Origin: Saururus chinensis
Taxonomy: Eukaryota; Streptophyta; Magnoliopsida; Piperales; Saururaceae
Length of the DNA: 64,000 nucleotides
Assembly (NCBI GenBank): GCA_035235625.1
Contig: CP141146.1
Coordinates: 5,264,501-5,328,500 of the forward strand
Reading direction: 5' to 3'
In this document: positions 62,957-64,000 of the stretch, piece after piece
How positions within the stretch are numbered: position 1 is the first letter of the stretch
Layout: each line of letters begins with the position of its first letter
Made by a program: the position numbers and the translations under genes
The notes under the pieces: generated by a model
Told to the model about the DNA's origin: nothing
Seen by the model: only the letters and a program-made list of their open reading frames with translations
Databases searched by the model: none

Positions 62957-64000
62957 TACGTGTTCTTGAGGTATATTTTTGTAGTTGATTGCCCTTTAAA
63001 GTAGGCAAGAGAGCTTTTTCCACCCTTATAAATGAAATGTGAGGGCTTGAATTTATTTTGAGCCCAAAATTTATTAGATATGCTTATGCTTACGGGAAAA
63101 TCCTCCACATCACCCATCAGTGATGAACACTCACAATTGTTATAATTATGGGTCCACAGGTTGTTGCATATATCCATCACACTAATATAATAGGTGATGA
63201 GCATAATAAGTATACCTAATAATATCTCTAAAGGATAGTGATATTTCTACAATAAAAATGCTCATAAAAACCCATAAGAGTTTTGATTGGACTTTAAAAG
63301 TAGGTCTTACACATAGTTCACATGGGCTCACTTATTTAGACCAATTAAAACTCATGTGTGAGTTATTAATGTATATTTTTAATATTAAAATATTATTTTC
63401 CATCTCAAAAATAGGTATGCAAGTGATTTCCCAAAAGGTGCTTCCGTTTCATATCTTCAAGACTCCTTGACTAATCCATGTTAATAAAATGACGGCCATG
63501 AGAGTGTGAGGGTAGTGTTATGGTGCATATAGACATTCAACGTAAAATATTTTCCTGACCAACGCCCATGGTTCATGGGGCTCCTACCATAACACATAGA
63601 GAGAGGCAAACAAATCTAAATTGGTACAAAGAGATTGTGTTTGTCATATACTATGTTATGGAGCCTGATCAGGCTAGGTGCACCTGTATAAAGCCTCAAA
63701 TAAGGCTTTATCATGGGGCACAACAGGTTATCTTATTGTTTGGACAACATAAAAAGATTAATATGTTATTTTCGTACTTTAGCAATAATTGCAAAGGGCT
63801 AGCTAGCAGTTCTAGCTAGCAGGTCAACAGGCTAGCTTGTAATGTCCTGCCCATTACAAGAGGTTCTACTGCTGCAACGTGGTAGGTGCTGACATTAGAA
63901 TCAGCTGATGTTAGTGTGCTAGTGCAGAAAATTTATTTTATTTTTAATAAAAAAATTTAAATGTAATATCTCCTTACCTCATATTTGGATTCGTGTGTTC

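Larger units (their letters stand above)
61759..64000. other. Intergenic, no gene recognised
   Basis: AT-rich DNA with a (TA)n run, a Stowaway-like MITE, and near 63,790-63,860 repeated CTAGCTAGCAG motifs. No protein-like frame or RNA gene is seen. Confidence 0.4.

Overview
The window is nuclear DNA of a flowering plant. Its genes are split by GT-AG introns, the intergenic DNA is AT-rich and transposon-laden, and it carries a plant-type actin with the usual plant intron positions, a DEMETER/ROS1-type 5-methylcytosine DNA glycosylase, an ATL RING-H2 ubiquitin ligase and a plant DUF3754 membrane protein. I cannot fix the species; nothing excludes a non-grass monocot or a dicot. There are no operons; each gene stands alone.

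Layout. 1-1600: gene-poor DNA. 1853-9961 (+): 14-exon DUF3754 gene of 724 codons, with two miniature LTR elements (TRIMs) in its introns. 9962-18280: intergenic, with MITE remnants, a decayed LTR-like stretch and an orphan promoter-like block near 10.95 kb. 18.28-22.4 kb (+): actin, with a long leader intron and a complete 377-residue product. 22.5-26.7 kb: an orphan gene-head-like segment, then a long fold-back (inverted repeat) element whose left arm is interrupted by a 1.3 kb Mutator-like insertion. 26.95-38.45 kb: a decayed Copia retrotransposon on the minus strand, bounded by two ~257 bp LTRs and a 5-bp target duplication. It is interrupted by a 3.25 kb solo LTR with its own 5-bp duplication and by a gypsy-type LTR region. 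38.5-42.1 kb: no gene seen. 43.55-53.54 kb (+): DEMETER/ROS1-like glycosylase, 18 coding exons, about 2021 residues, catalytic Lys/Asp and Fe-S cysteines intact. 54-60.6 kb: MITE, a possible TIR element carrying an alpha-tubulin exon fragment, a GC-rich TIR element with internal tandem repeats, and a third copy of the fold-back family. 61.15-61.67 kb (-): single-exon ATL-type RING-H2 E3 ligase. The rest has only a MITE and simple repeats.

The genes are not functionally linked: cytoskeleton (actin), DNA demethylation (glycosylase), ubiquitination (ATL) and an uncharacterised membrane protein. I found no clearly new multi-gene system. The most interesting material is the nested transposon architecture, the captured tubulin exon, the internal duplication in the glycosylase linker, and a few orphan hairpin or promoter signals.
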